Positions 8,300 through 14,449 of a DNA stretch of 32,652 nt are shown here, in pieces. The translations under genes were made by a program, and so were the position numbers. How positions within the stretch are numbered: the first letter of the stretch is position 1; each line of letters opens with the position of its first letter. The notes under the pieces are model-generated. The model worked only from the letters and a program-made list of their open reading frames with translations. It searched no databases and was not told the origin of the DNA. Origin of the DNA: VFBF01 sp964530695 (GTDB taxonomy: Bacteria > Pseudomonadota > Alphaproteobacteria > Caulobacterales > Aquidulcibacteraceae); NCBI GenBank assembly GCA_964530695.1, contig CAZGYQ010000030.1, forward strand, positions 1-32,652, given 5' to 3'.

Positions 8300-9085
8300 G
8301 TGGCCGACGTCTTCATCAGCTACAAGCGCGAGGATCGCGCGTGGGCGGAAGCGGCGTCGGCGAAACTCGTCGAGGCGGGCTGGTCCACGTGGTGGGACAC
8401 CTCGCTCGTGGCGGGCGAGCGTTTCTCGGATGTGATCGGGCGTGAACTCACCGGCGCCAAAGTTGTGATCGTGCTCTGGTCGAACGCGTCGCTCACGTCG
8501 AACTGGGTGAAGGCGGAAGCGCAGTACGCATTCGACGCCGACAAGATCGTCGCCGCGCGCATCGAGGACGTGACGCCGGGCTTTCCGTTCCAGTCGATCC
8601 AGACCTGCGATCTCATCGCCACGCAGCCGCGCTTCGCCGCGCCCGCGCAGTGGGCGGCGTTGCTGGAGGGCGTGCGGCGCAAGACAGGCGTTTCGGCGAG
8701 ACCGGCAATCTCGGTCGCCGATGCGCTCGCGGTCACGCGCGCTGCAAAGGCCGCGATGCGGACGCGCCTCATCGATGTCGCGCGCGCACGCGATCTCGTC
8801 ACCTATCAGGAGCTCGCGGCCGAGACGGGCGTGCCCATCGGCGAAGCGCTCTTCGATGCGCTGAATGCGGTGGCGATCGACAACAGGAAGCGCGGCGAGC
8901 CGGTGCTGAGCGCGCTCGTCGTCGGCAAGGACGGCGCGCCCGGCGACGGCTTCTTCACGCGCCGCTGGATCGAGGTGTCGCCGGAGGCGCCGCACATCGA
9001 GAAGCTCGCGGCGTGGCGCGTGGAATGCGAGCGCGTGTGGGCGCACTGGGAAGAGTGGTCGCTGGATGCGGATATGGCGGGGTAG
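8300..9085 (+). CDS. TIR domain protein with C-terminal domain of unknown function
   Basis: A 261-residue protein starting with GTG five bases after the gltX stop. Residues 1-130 are a TIR domain: VFISYKREDRAWAE, GWSTWWDTSLVAGERF, and SNWVKAEAQYA, whose Glu73 sits where TIR NADases keep their catalytic glutamate (W, four residues, E). Bacterial TIR proteins often cleave NAD+ or make cyclic ADP-ribose signals in anti-phage defence. Residues about 150-255 form a second domain with LVTYQELA, a helix, RGEPVLSALVVGK, GAPGDGFF and an aromatic helical end (ECERVWAHWEEW). I recall this pattern as a recurring module attached to varied bacterial domains, function unknown. The NADase role is inferred from one residue and the fold. 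Confidence 0.85.
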   Translation: MADVFISYKREDRAWAEAASAKLVEAGWSTWWDTSLVAGERFSDVIGRELTGAKVVIVLWSNASLTSNWVKAEAQYAFDADKIVAARIEDVTPGFPFQSIQTCDLIATQPRFAAPAQWAALLEGVRRKTGVSARPAISVADALAVTRAAKAAMRTRLIDVARARDLVTYQELAAETGVPIGEALFDALNAVAIDNRKRGEPVLSALVVGKDGAPGDGFFTRRWIEVSPEAPHIEKLAAWRVECERVWAHWEEWSLDADMAG

Positions 9086-9106
9086 GGGCGATCCGTGGGG
9101 TGCACG

Positions 9107-9133
9107 GTGATATACGCCTTCGGCGTATGTCAC
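9107..9133. promoter_or_regulatory. 27-bp inverted repeat upstream of vapB (candidate operator)
   Basis: ATACGCC (9112-9118) and GGCGTAT (9122-9128) are perfect inverse copies around TTC, and the flanks GTGA (9107-9110) and TCAC (9130-9133) extend the dyad with one mismatch. It lies 50 bases before the vapB start. VapB antitoxins usually repress their own operon by binding such dyads. It could instead be a terminator stem of the TIR gene, but no U-tract follows. Confidence 0.45.
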
Positions 9134-9183
9134 ACTTTCCGCCCATGGATGAAATTGGCGCCTGCCCGTGCTATCTTTGCCCC

Positions 9184-9426
9184 ATGACCACGCTTGAGCT
9201 TGAGACCGACGAAGCCGACAGGCTCGCCCAAGAACTCTCCCGCCTGACCGGCGAGAGCGTCACGGCGGTCGTGACCAAGGCGCTGGTCGAACGCCTGGCG
9301 CGCGAGCGTGCCGCGCGCGAGGAGGCGGCCGAGATCAAGGCCTTCGCCCAGCGCATCCGCCCCGATTACGACACCCGTCCCGTCACCAGGGCGGAATGGG
9401 ATGAGGCCTGCGGCGACACAGACTAG
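9184..9426 (+). CDS. vapB: VapB-type antitoxin
   Basis: An 80-residue protein. The N-terminal strand and helices (MTTLELETDEADRLAQELSR, then TGESVTAVVTKALVERLARE) match the Rv0623/PSK-type VapB family, whose N-terminal part dimerises and binds the operator. The C-terminal tail, with its basic/acidic residues and YDTRPVTRAEWDEACG, resembles the toxin-wrapping segment. It should neutralise the PIN-domain toxin encoded five bases downstream and repress the operon. The ATG at 9184 has no ribosome-binding site; TATCTT (9172-9177) ends six bases before it, so the message may be leaderless. The dyad at 9107-9133 is the likely operator. Confidence 0.88.
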   Translation: MTTLELETDEADRLAQELSRLTGESVTAVVTKALVERLARERAAREEAAEIKAFAQRIRPDYDTRPVTRAEWDEACGDTD

Positions 9427-9431
9427 CCTCC

Positions 9432-9839
9432 ATGCTGATCGTCGATTCATCGGCTGTCGTCGCCATGATGCTGAGCGAGCCCGGCGCGGACGCGCTGGCT
9501 GTGCGTCTTGCCGCTGAGCCGCAAGGCCAGCGTCTGATCTCCGCGCCCAATTATGTCGAGGCCGGGACCGTGCTGGCGGGGCGCCGCCGCGAGCCTTTGC
9601 TGGCGATCGCTCATCTCGACGCCTTCTTGAAGCAATTCGACATCGCCATTGCGCCTGTCGATGACGAACTGGCGCGCATCGCCATGGAGGCGCGCATCCG
9701 CCACGGCAAAGGCTTTGGCACCGCCGCCGGATTGAACTTCGGCGATTGCTTCGCCTACGCTCTGGCCAAGGCGCTGGGCGCACCGCTGCTCTACGTCGGC
9801 GACGATTTCGGCAAGACCGACATCGCATCGGCGTTGTGA
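9432..9839 (+). CDS. vapC: VapC-type PIN-domain ribonuclease toxin
   Basis: A 135-residue PIN-domain protein, normal for VapC. VapC toxins are Mg2+-dependent endoribonucleases that cut tRNA or rRNA and stop translation when the antitoxin is lost. Acidic residues are where the family needs them: Asp5 (MLIVDSSAVVAM), Glu43 (APNYVEAGTVL), Asp104 (LNFGDCFAYALAK) and Asp123/Asp124 (LLYVGDDFGKTDI). The fold looks intact, so the toxin is probably active. It starts five bases after vapB, as expected for a co-transcribed pair. Lower-GC intergenic DNA follows. The RNA target cannot be predicted. Confidence 0.93.
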   Translation: MLIVDSSAVVAMMLSEPGADALAVRLAAEPQGQRLISAPNYVEAGTVLAGRRREPLLAIAHLDAFLKQFDIAIAPVDDELARIAMEARIRHGKGFGTAAGLNFGDCFAYALAKALGAPLLYVGDDFGKTDIASAL

Positions 9840-9966
9840 GCGGGAAACAACCGGCGGTGTCCCGAAAGGGATGCCGCCACTGATTTGTCGTTAGCTGGTT
9901 TGTCGGCACGCGCCCCAGAAAGGTATGCCCACATTGTTTTTCTCGAGATGAGTTCGAGAGCCGATA

Positions 9967-10356
9967 ATGTGTGTGGCATTCTTTTCTCGCAGCGTCGGCG
10001 GGGCCAATTTACCACGGTGGGAGCGTCAATTGTCGCCAGTATTCAAAGGCTTCGTCACAACAAGCGTTGTGACGCTCTTAGTGATCGCGAGTTTGATCGC
10101 GGGAGCGTCAGTAGACGCATTGATGCTAGCGCCGCCACTGATCGCATTTGTTCTTTTGGCGTGGATGATGGCCCGGAAGCATCAGGTTTCGGCATCTCAG
10201 AAATGGATCGGGTTTGGTTGCCTATTGGCTAACGTGACGTTGCTGAACTCCCTGGAAGATGTGTACGGACCAATTGTTTTCGGAAGTGCAGTCGTTCCCC
10301 TCCTGATCGGGTTCGTTGCGAGTATGGCGAACAAGGGCAAGACAGGTGACGGGTAA
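9967..10356 (+). CDS. Small hypothetical membrane protein
   Basis: A 129-residue protein I do not recognise. It has three or four hydrophobic segments: TSVVTLLVIASLIAGASV, LAPPLIAFVLLAWMMA, and a C-terminal part (WIGFGCLLANVTLLN and VFGSAVVPLLIGFVASMA), with a basic tail. A TTG at 10030 has GGGAG six bases upstream (10019-10023) and would give a 108-residue protein beginning just before the first helix; the ATG at 9967 has a poor site, so the shorter form is quite possible. The DNA is visibly less GC-rich than its neighbours, consistent with acquired or fast-evolving sequence. It has no partner gene. Confidence 0.5.
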   Translation: MCVAFFSRSVGGANLPRWERQLSPVFKGFVTTSVVTLLVIASLIAGASVDALMLAPPLIAFVLLAWMMARKHQVSASQKWIGFGCLLANVTLLNSLEDVYGPIVFGSAVVPLLIGFVASMANKGKTGDG

Positions 10357-10520
10357 CACGCAACTGGTGACAGACACTGGCCTTTGTGAAACGCATGCCA
10401 CACACATGTGGAAAGGGTGGCGTCCGCTATTGTGGAAGCGTGACACACGCGTTTTGCGGCCTGCGAGAGGGCGCCTCACTCGTGACGGTTCTCGCTGCTC
10501 CTGCCAGTCCTCAAACCTTT

Positions 10521-10558
10521 CCAGAATGTCACTTGAAGGAAAAGAACGCATAGGGAGC
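10521..10558 (+). promoter_or_regulatory. Degenerate copy of the LexA-type promoter
   Basis: TTGAAG (10533-10538) is followed by GAAC-N7-GAGC (10544-10558), one base away from the GAAC-N7-GAAC core. The 38 bases match 29 of 38 in the better copy at 10698-10735, with identical spacing from TTG to GAAC. No open frame of note follows before the palindrome pair at 10588. It looks like a decayed duplicate. Confidence 0.45.
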
Positions 10559-10587
10559 AAACATCGCAGAAGTAGTCGACGCGACGC

Positions 10588-10668
10588 GTAGGGTGGATTG
10601 AGCGCAGCGAAATCCACCTTGTGGCCGCGCTGGTCGTGGTGGATTTCGCTGCGCTCAATCCACCCTAC
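10588..10668. repeat. REP-like palindrome pair (31-bp perfect inverted repeat)
   Basis: The arms 10588-10618 and 10638-10668 are perfect inverse complements of 31 bases with a 19-base spacer. Each arm is itself a hairpin: GGTGGATT pairs with AATCCACC around a GAGCGCAGCGA-like centre, preceded by GTAG. This GTAGGGTGGATT motif family is, as I recall, scattered in many proteobacterial genomes and resembles REP/BIME elements moved by RAYT transposases. No transposase is in the window. Confidence 0.85.
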
Positions 10669-10709
10669 AAACAACGGCGCGGCGCCCCAGCATATGTCCA
10701 AAACGTAAC

Positions 10710-10735
10710 TTGATGAAAAAGAACAAATAGAGAAC
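10710..10735 (+). promoter_or_regulatory. Candidate LexA (SOS) box over a -35 promoter element
   Basis: GAACAAATAGAGAAC (10721-10735) is GAAC-N7-GAAC. Read on the other strand this is GTTC-N7-GTTC, the known alphaproteobacterial LexA site, with no mismatch. TTGATG (10710-10715) just upstream is a plausible -35 element, so LexA bound here would cover the promoter. A GGAGG ribosome-binding site and GTG start follow 20 bases after the box. Confidence 0.6.
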
Positions 10736-10764
10736 TCTCGCGGCAGGTTTTGACGGAGGCAAAT

Positions 10765-11103
10765 GTGCTCGCGTTTCTTGCGGTGTTGGTTCTGGCGGTC
10801 GGAGGGCTGCTGTTTTGGCGGACGGCGTCGGCGCGCCCGGTCCCCGCCGCTGAAGCGGGTGCGGCGCGTAGGGCGCCGATGAGCGTCCGCCGTCGGAAGA
10901 TCTCGCGCGACGCCGGCGTCCGGCGGTCCAATATCTCCGCGTCGCGCGCGCCGGGCCCGTTGTGTGAGCGGGCCCTTGTTTCCCATCCGCGTCGCAAGCC
11001 GCCCTTGACGGGATCGCGGGCCTTCAGGCCCGCCCTGTGGTCCTTGAGAAGGGATCTCCTGCGGGCGCACAGCTTGATGAGGAAAATTTGCATGCGGGCC
11101 TGA
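10765..11103 (+). CDS. Possible small SOS-controlled membrane protein, 3' end uncertain
   Basis: GGAGG (10755-10759) sits five bases before a GTG at 10765. The first 20 residues form a clear transmembrane helix (VLAFLAVLVLAVGGLLFW) followed by RTASARPVPAAEAG. After about residue 35 the translation becomes Arg-rich and unlike a normal protein, and the frame runs through a terminator at 10953-10981 and into a repeat before stopping at 11103. The true protein is therefore probably shorter, or the gene is damaged. The LexA-type box upstream suggests DNA-damage induction; small single-helix SOS proteins such as SidA of Caulobacter block division, but I see no sequence match that proves this role. 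Confidence 0.3.
   Translation: MLAFLAVLVLAVGGLLFWRTASARPVPAAEAGAARRAPMSVRRRKISRDAGVRRSNISASRAPGPLCERALVSHPRRKPPLTGSRAFRPALWSLRRDLLRAHSLMRKICMRA
10953..10981 (+). terminator. Rho-independent terminator
   Basis: GGGCCCG (10953-10959) and CGGGCCC (10969-10975) form a perfect 7-bp GC stem around a 9-base loop, followed by TTGTTT (10976-10981). The T-rich side is only on the plus strand, so it ends a plus-strand transcript, most simply the one starting at the LexA-type promoter. Confidence 0.7.
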
Positions 11104-11117
11104 AGGCCCGCGCTCCC
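11010..11117. repeat. Inverted pair of a 24-bp palindromic repeat
   Basis: The arms 11010-11033 and 11094-11117 are inverse complements with one mismatch in 24 bases. Each contains the inner palindrome GCGGGCCT-(T/G)-AGGCCCGC (11016-11033 and 11094-11111). The 60 bases between hold no recognisable gene. It looks like a second intergenic repeat family, independent of the REP-like pair upstream. Confidence 0.7.
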
Positions 11118-11189
11118 ATGTTGAGTGCAGACCCGACGCGGCGTCGTTTTTCCAGAGACGATTCCGCGGGCGCGCCGGCATGCCCAGGG

Positions 11190-11924
11190 TCAGTCGCCGC
11201 GCGCCACAAACAGATAGTCGCGATCGCCCGAGAAGCCCTCGACATCCGACAAGGTGGCGTCTTGGTTCAGTTTCTTCGCCCTGTAGCCGATGGCCGAACG
11301 CTGGTTGATTATGTCGCTGGCGGTCGAGCCCGCGCGCGCAAGGCTCGACTCCACGATCTCCAGAAAGAGCGTCGGCTTGAAGCGTGCGAGCGTTCCCTGT
11401 CCGCCCTGCAACATGCGCGCTTCCCAGCCTTCGACATCGGCCTTGAGAAAATCGAGGCGCGTGAGCTTTTTCTCCTCGGCAAAGGAATCCAGCGTGCGGA
11501 CCTCGATCGACTCAACCCGCATGGGACGCTTGTCGTCATCGGTCCCCAGATGCGCCAGACCAAATCCGACTTCCGCCCGCCCGCGCTTCAGCGGCGTCGA
11601 CATCGTGAAGGAGCCCGGCGCATCCGAAAGGCCATAAGGCTCGATGCTCACGTGCTTCATGCCGTTCCAGCCGAGCGTGTGCGTCAGCACCGACAGCGCA
11701 TAGCTCGAAGGCTCGAAGGCGTAGACATGCCCCCGCGGGGCCAGCCGCGCGAAGATCTTGGCGAACTGGCCCGCATGCGCGCCCACATCGGCGATCACCG
11801 CGTCCTTCGCGATCATCGGCGCAAACAGCCGCTCCAGTTCCGGGTGATGGTTCTGCGTCGCCGCCTTGAAGACGTGCGCGATCCAGCCGAGCCGCTGGCG
11901 GAAAGTGAGATCGAGTTCTGACAT
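11190..11924 (-). CDS. FkbM family SAM-dependent methyltransferase
   Basis: A 244-residue protein with the FkbM methyltransferase pattern: motif I VIADVGAHAGQFAKIFARL binding S-adenosylmethionine, the acidic strand end YAFEPSSYAL, and LDFLKADVEGWEARMLQGG followed by FLEIVESS. FkbM-type enzymes methylate sugars, lipids or polyketides; bacterial members often sit in surface-polysaccharide loci, but no such genes surround this one. The ATG at 11924 was chosen from the family start; the frame upstream is open into the LOG gene but translates as its shadow. It lies 38 bases downstream of the LOG gene on the same strand. The substrate is unknown. Confidence 0.9.
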   Translation of the reverse strand: MSELDLTFRQRLGWIAHVFKAATQNHHPELERLFAPMIAKDAVIADVGAHAGQFAKIFARLAPRGHVYAFEPSSYALSVLTHTLGWNGMKHVSIEPYGLSDAPGSFTMSTPLKRGRAEVGFGLAHLGTDDDKRPMRVESIEVRTLDSFAEEKKLTRLDFLKADVEGWEARMLQGGQGTLARFKPTLFLEIVESSLARAGSTASDIINQRSAIGYRAKKLNQDATLSDVEGFSGDRDYLFVARGD

Positions 11925-11962
11925 GGCCGCCGCGCTTACCGGCCCCGAAGGGCGGCGTCCAG

Positions 11963-12517
11963 CTAGGCGGGGATGCGGCGTTCGATCGCCTCGAAGGCGT
12001 CCTCGACGCTGTTGGCCGCCAGCAGGACGTCGTTGAACGACGGCGGGGTCAGGTTGGCGTCGATGGTGTGCTGCATGAGATGCAGCAGGGGATCCCAGAA
12101 GCCGTCCTCGCTCAGGAAGACGAGCGGCTTCACATGGAGGTCGAGCCGGCGCCAGGAGAGCATCTCGATCGCCTCCTCCAGCGTCCCGATGCCGCCCGGG
12201 AGCACAAGGAACGCATCGCTTTCGTTGAACATGATGAGCTTGCGCTCGTGCATCGTGTCCACCATCCGGTGCGGCACGTCCTCGTAGGTGATCTCGCGAC
12301 GCGCAAGGAACTTGGGCATCACGCCCAGCACTTCGCCGCCGCCCCTGTGGCAGGCCTCCGCCGCGCGGCCCATGAGGCCCACGCGGCCGCCGCCATACAC
12401 CATCCTCATGCCGCGCAAGGCGATGGCCTGGCCCACACGGGTGGCGAGATCGAGGTATTCGGGCTTCGTCGTGTTGGAGGAGCCGCAATAGACGCAGACG
12501 GACTGAATCGGTTTCAT
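11963..12517 (-). CDS. LOG family phosphoribohydrolase (TIGR00730-like)
   Basis: A 184-residue Rossmann-type protein with both LOG signatures: VYGGGRVGLMGRAAEA and the active-site LVLPGGIGTLEEAIEMLSW (PGGxGTxxE). The family hydrolyses nucleoside 5'-monophosphates to free base plus ribose 5-phosphate; in plants and some bacteria it releases active cytokinins, while many bacterial members act in purine turnover. It starts with CVYCGSS, typical of the family. I chose the ATG at 12517; a GTG six codons upstream is possible. There is no ribosome-binding site, and a TATACT element ends six bases before the ATG, suggesting a leaderless message. Confidence 0.92.
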   Translation of the reverse strand: MKPIQSVCVYCGSSNTTKPEYLDLATRVGQAIALRGMRMVYGGGRVGLMGRAAEACHRGGGEVLGVMPKFLARREITYEDVPHRMVDTMHERKLIMFNESDAFLVLPGGIGTLEEAIEMLSWRRLDLHVKPLVFLSEDGFWDPLLHLMQHTIDANLTPPSFNDVLLAANSVEDAFEAIERRIPA

Positions 12518-12523
12518 CGCGCC

Positions 12524-12554
12524 AGTATAGCCCACGCCGGGTCCAGCGCCTCAA
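12524..12554 (-). promoter_or_regulatory. Candidate leaderless promoter of the LOG gene
   Basis: On the minus strand, TTGAGG (12554-12549) and TATACT (12529-12524) are 19 bases apart, and the ATG at 12517 begins on the seventh base after the -10 element, exactly where transcription normally starts. The -10 matches five of six consensus positions; the spacing is longer than ideal. Confidence 0.45.
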
Positions 12555-12610
12555 ATGCAAGAGGTCGGCGCGTTGCGGGGCCGCCGCCGCGGGCCTACCT
12601 GTTCGGCGAC

Positions 12611-14449
12611 ATGCGCCCATCCCCGAAACCGCCCGCCGATCCCGCCGCCGTTCAGCCCGAACCGTCCGATACCGCCAGCATCAGGGACGCCGTCGGGCGC
12701 ATCCTGAAGCTCGTGGGCGGACTTGATGGGCCTGGCGTGAAGCTGCGGATCGGCGCGGCGCTCGCGCTGACGCTGTTCGGCAAGGTGATTGCGGTCTTCG
12801 CGCCGCTGGTGCTCGCCGACGGCATCAACAGGCTTTCGAAGGGGGATGCGGGCGGGACGCTGCCGATGTTCGTCGGGCTCGTGGGCTTCTGGGCGGCGCT
12901 GCGTTTCGCCTCGACGGCCGGCCCGCAGATCCGCGACGCGATCTTCTCTCCGGTCAGCGAGGAGGCGCAGCGCCGCGCCGGCGCGACCGTGTTCGCCCAT
13001 GTCCACAGCCTGTCGGTGCGCTTCCATCAGTCCAAGCGCACGGGCTCGCTCTATCGCACCATCGAGCGCGGCGTGCGCGCCATCGACTTCCTGCTGCGCT
13101 TCCTCGGCTTCAATATCGCGCCGACGGTGATCGAACTCGCGCTGGCCGCCGGCGTGCTGTCATGGAAGTACGGCCCCGTGTTTGCGGTCATCGCCGCTGT
13201 GACTGTGGTCGTCTACGCCGTGATCACGTTCCGCATCACCAACTGGCGGCTCAAGTACCGCCGCGAGATGAACGAACGCGACAGCGAGGCGGCAGGCCGC
13301 GCCGTGGATTCGCTCCTGAACTTCGAGACCGTGAAGTCCTTCGCCGCGGAAGACCGTGAAAGCGCGCGCTTCGACGGCGCGCTTGCGAGCTACGCAAAGG
13401 CCGCGGTGCAGGCCAACACCTCGCTGGTGGCGCTCAACATGGCGCAGGGTTTCATCATGAACGCAGGCCTGGCGGCGATGGTCGCCGGCGCCGGGGTGCT
13501 TGTGACGCGCGGCGGAATGGGTGCGGGCGACATCACCGCCGTGATCCTCATCATGCTCAATCTCTATGCGCCGTTGAACATCCTCGGCATGGCGTATCGC
13601 GAGATCAGGCAGTCCTCCATCGACATGGAGAAGATGTTTGCGCTGCTGGATGAACAGCCAGACGTCGCCGACGCGCCGGGCGCCGCGAAGCTGCAGGCGC
13701 GTGACGGCGAGGTGCGGTTCGACGCCGTAGGGTTCTTCCACGAGGGTCGCGATCAGGGGCTGGCGAACGTCAGCTTCACAGCGTCGGCGGGCCGCACGAC
13801 AGCGATCGTCGGGCCGAGCGGCGCGGGCAAGTCGACGGTGCTGAAACTGATCTTCCGGTTCTATGACCCATCATCGGGCCGCGTGCTGGTGGACGGGCAG
13901 GATCTGACGACGGTGACGCAGACGTCCTTGCGCGAGGTGCTTGGTCTCGTGCCGCAGGATGTGGTGCTCTTCAACGACACGATCCGGTTCAACATTTCCT
14001 ATGGCCGGCCTGACGCCACACAGGCCGAGCTGGACGAGGCCGCGCGGCGCGCGCAGCTGCTGGCATTCATCGAACGGCTGCCGCAGGGCTGGGAGACACG
14101 CGTCGGCGAACGCGGTCTCAAACTCTCCGGCGGCGAGAAGCAGCGGGTCGGCATCGCCCGGGTCATCCTGAAGGATCCCAAGATCCTCATCCTCGACGAG
14201 GCGACATCGTCGCTCGACAGTCGCACCGAGGCGGAAGTGCAGGCGGCTCTGGAGGAGGCATCGCGCGGACGCACCACCATCGTCGTCGCGCACCGTCTTT
14301 CAACGATCGCCGACGCCGACAAGATTATCGTGCTCAAGGACGGGCGCGTCGTGGAGGAGGGCGCACATGCGCAGCTCGTCGCGCGCGACGGAGAGTACGC
14401 GGAGTTGTGGCGGCGTCAGGCCGAGGAGCCTGAGGGCGTCGCCGCCTGA
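12611..14449 (+). CDS. Atm1-type ABC exporter (permease and ATPase fused)
   Basis: A 612-residue half-transporter working as a homodimer in the inner membrane. The membrane domain (about 40-345) carries Atm1/HMT signatures: SVRFHQSKRTGSLYRTIERG followed by IDFLLRFLGFNIAPT, NFETVKSFAAED, and NLYAPLNILGMAYREIRQS followed by DMEKMFALL. The ATPase domain has Walker A GPSGAGKST, Q-loop LVPQDVVLF, signature LSGGEKQRVGIAR, Walker B ILILDEATSSLD and switch His in VVAHRLSTI. Atm1 homologues export glutathione-linked compounds and help with iron-sulfur or heavy-metal balance. I chose the ATG at 12611; the frame upstream is open but antisense to LOG. Its last 34 bases overlap the RND gene on the other strand. 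Confidence 0.94.
   Translation: MRPSPKPPADPAAVQPEPSDTASIRDAVGRILKLVGGLDGPGVKLRIGAALALTLFGKVIAVFAPLVLADGINRLSKGDAGGTLPMFVGLVGFWAALRFASTAGPQIRDAIFSPVSEEAQRRAGATVFAHVHSLSVRFHQSKRTGSLYRTIERGVRAIDFLLRFLGFNIAPTVIELALAAGVLSWKYGPVFAVIAAVTVVVYAVITFRITNWRLKYRREMNERDSEAAGRAVDSLLNFETVKSFAAEDRESARFDGALASYAKAAVQANTSLVALNMAQGFIMNAGLAAMVAGAGVLVTRGGMGAGDITAVILIMLNLYAPLNILGMAYREIRQSSIDMEKMFALLDEQPDVADAPGAAKLQARDGEVRFDAVGFFHEGRDQGLANVSFTASAGRTTAIVGPSGAGKSTVLKLIFRFYDPSSGRVLVDGQDLTTVTQTSLREVLGLVPQDVVLFNDTIRFNISYGRPDATQAELDEAARRAQLLAFIERLPQGWETRVGERGLKLSGGEKQRVGIARVILKDPKILILDEATSSLDSRTEAEVQAALEEASRGRTTIVVAHRLSTIADADKIIVLKDGRVVEEGAHAQLVARDGEYAELWRRQAEEPEGVAA

Noticed and set aside
10588..11117. A CRISPR array, considered because of repeated palindromes
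   Set aside because: There are only two inverted pairs of different sequence, no direct repeats at regular spacing and no cas genes.
12068..12610. An N-terminal extension of the ABC exporter
   Set aside because: It is antisense to LOG and the translation is not protein-like; the ATG at 12611 precedes the normal exporter N-terminal part.
11190..12620. A fused reading of the FkbM methyltransferase extended upstream to 476 residues
   Set aside because: The extension is the out-of-frame shadow of the LOG gene; the family start is the ATG at 11924.
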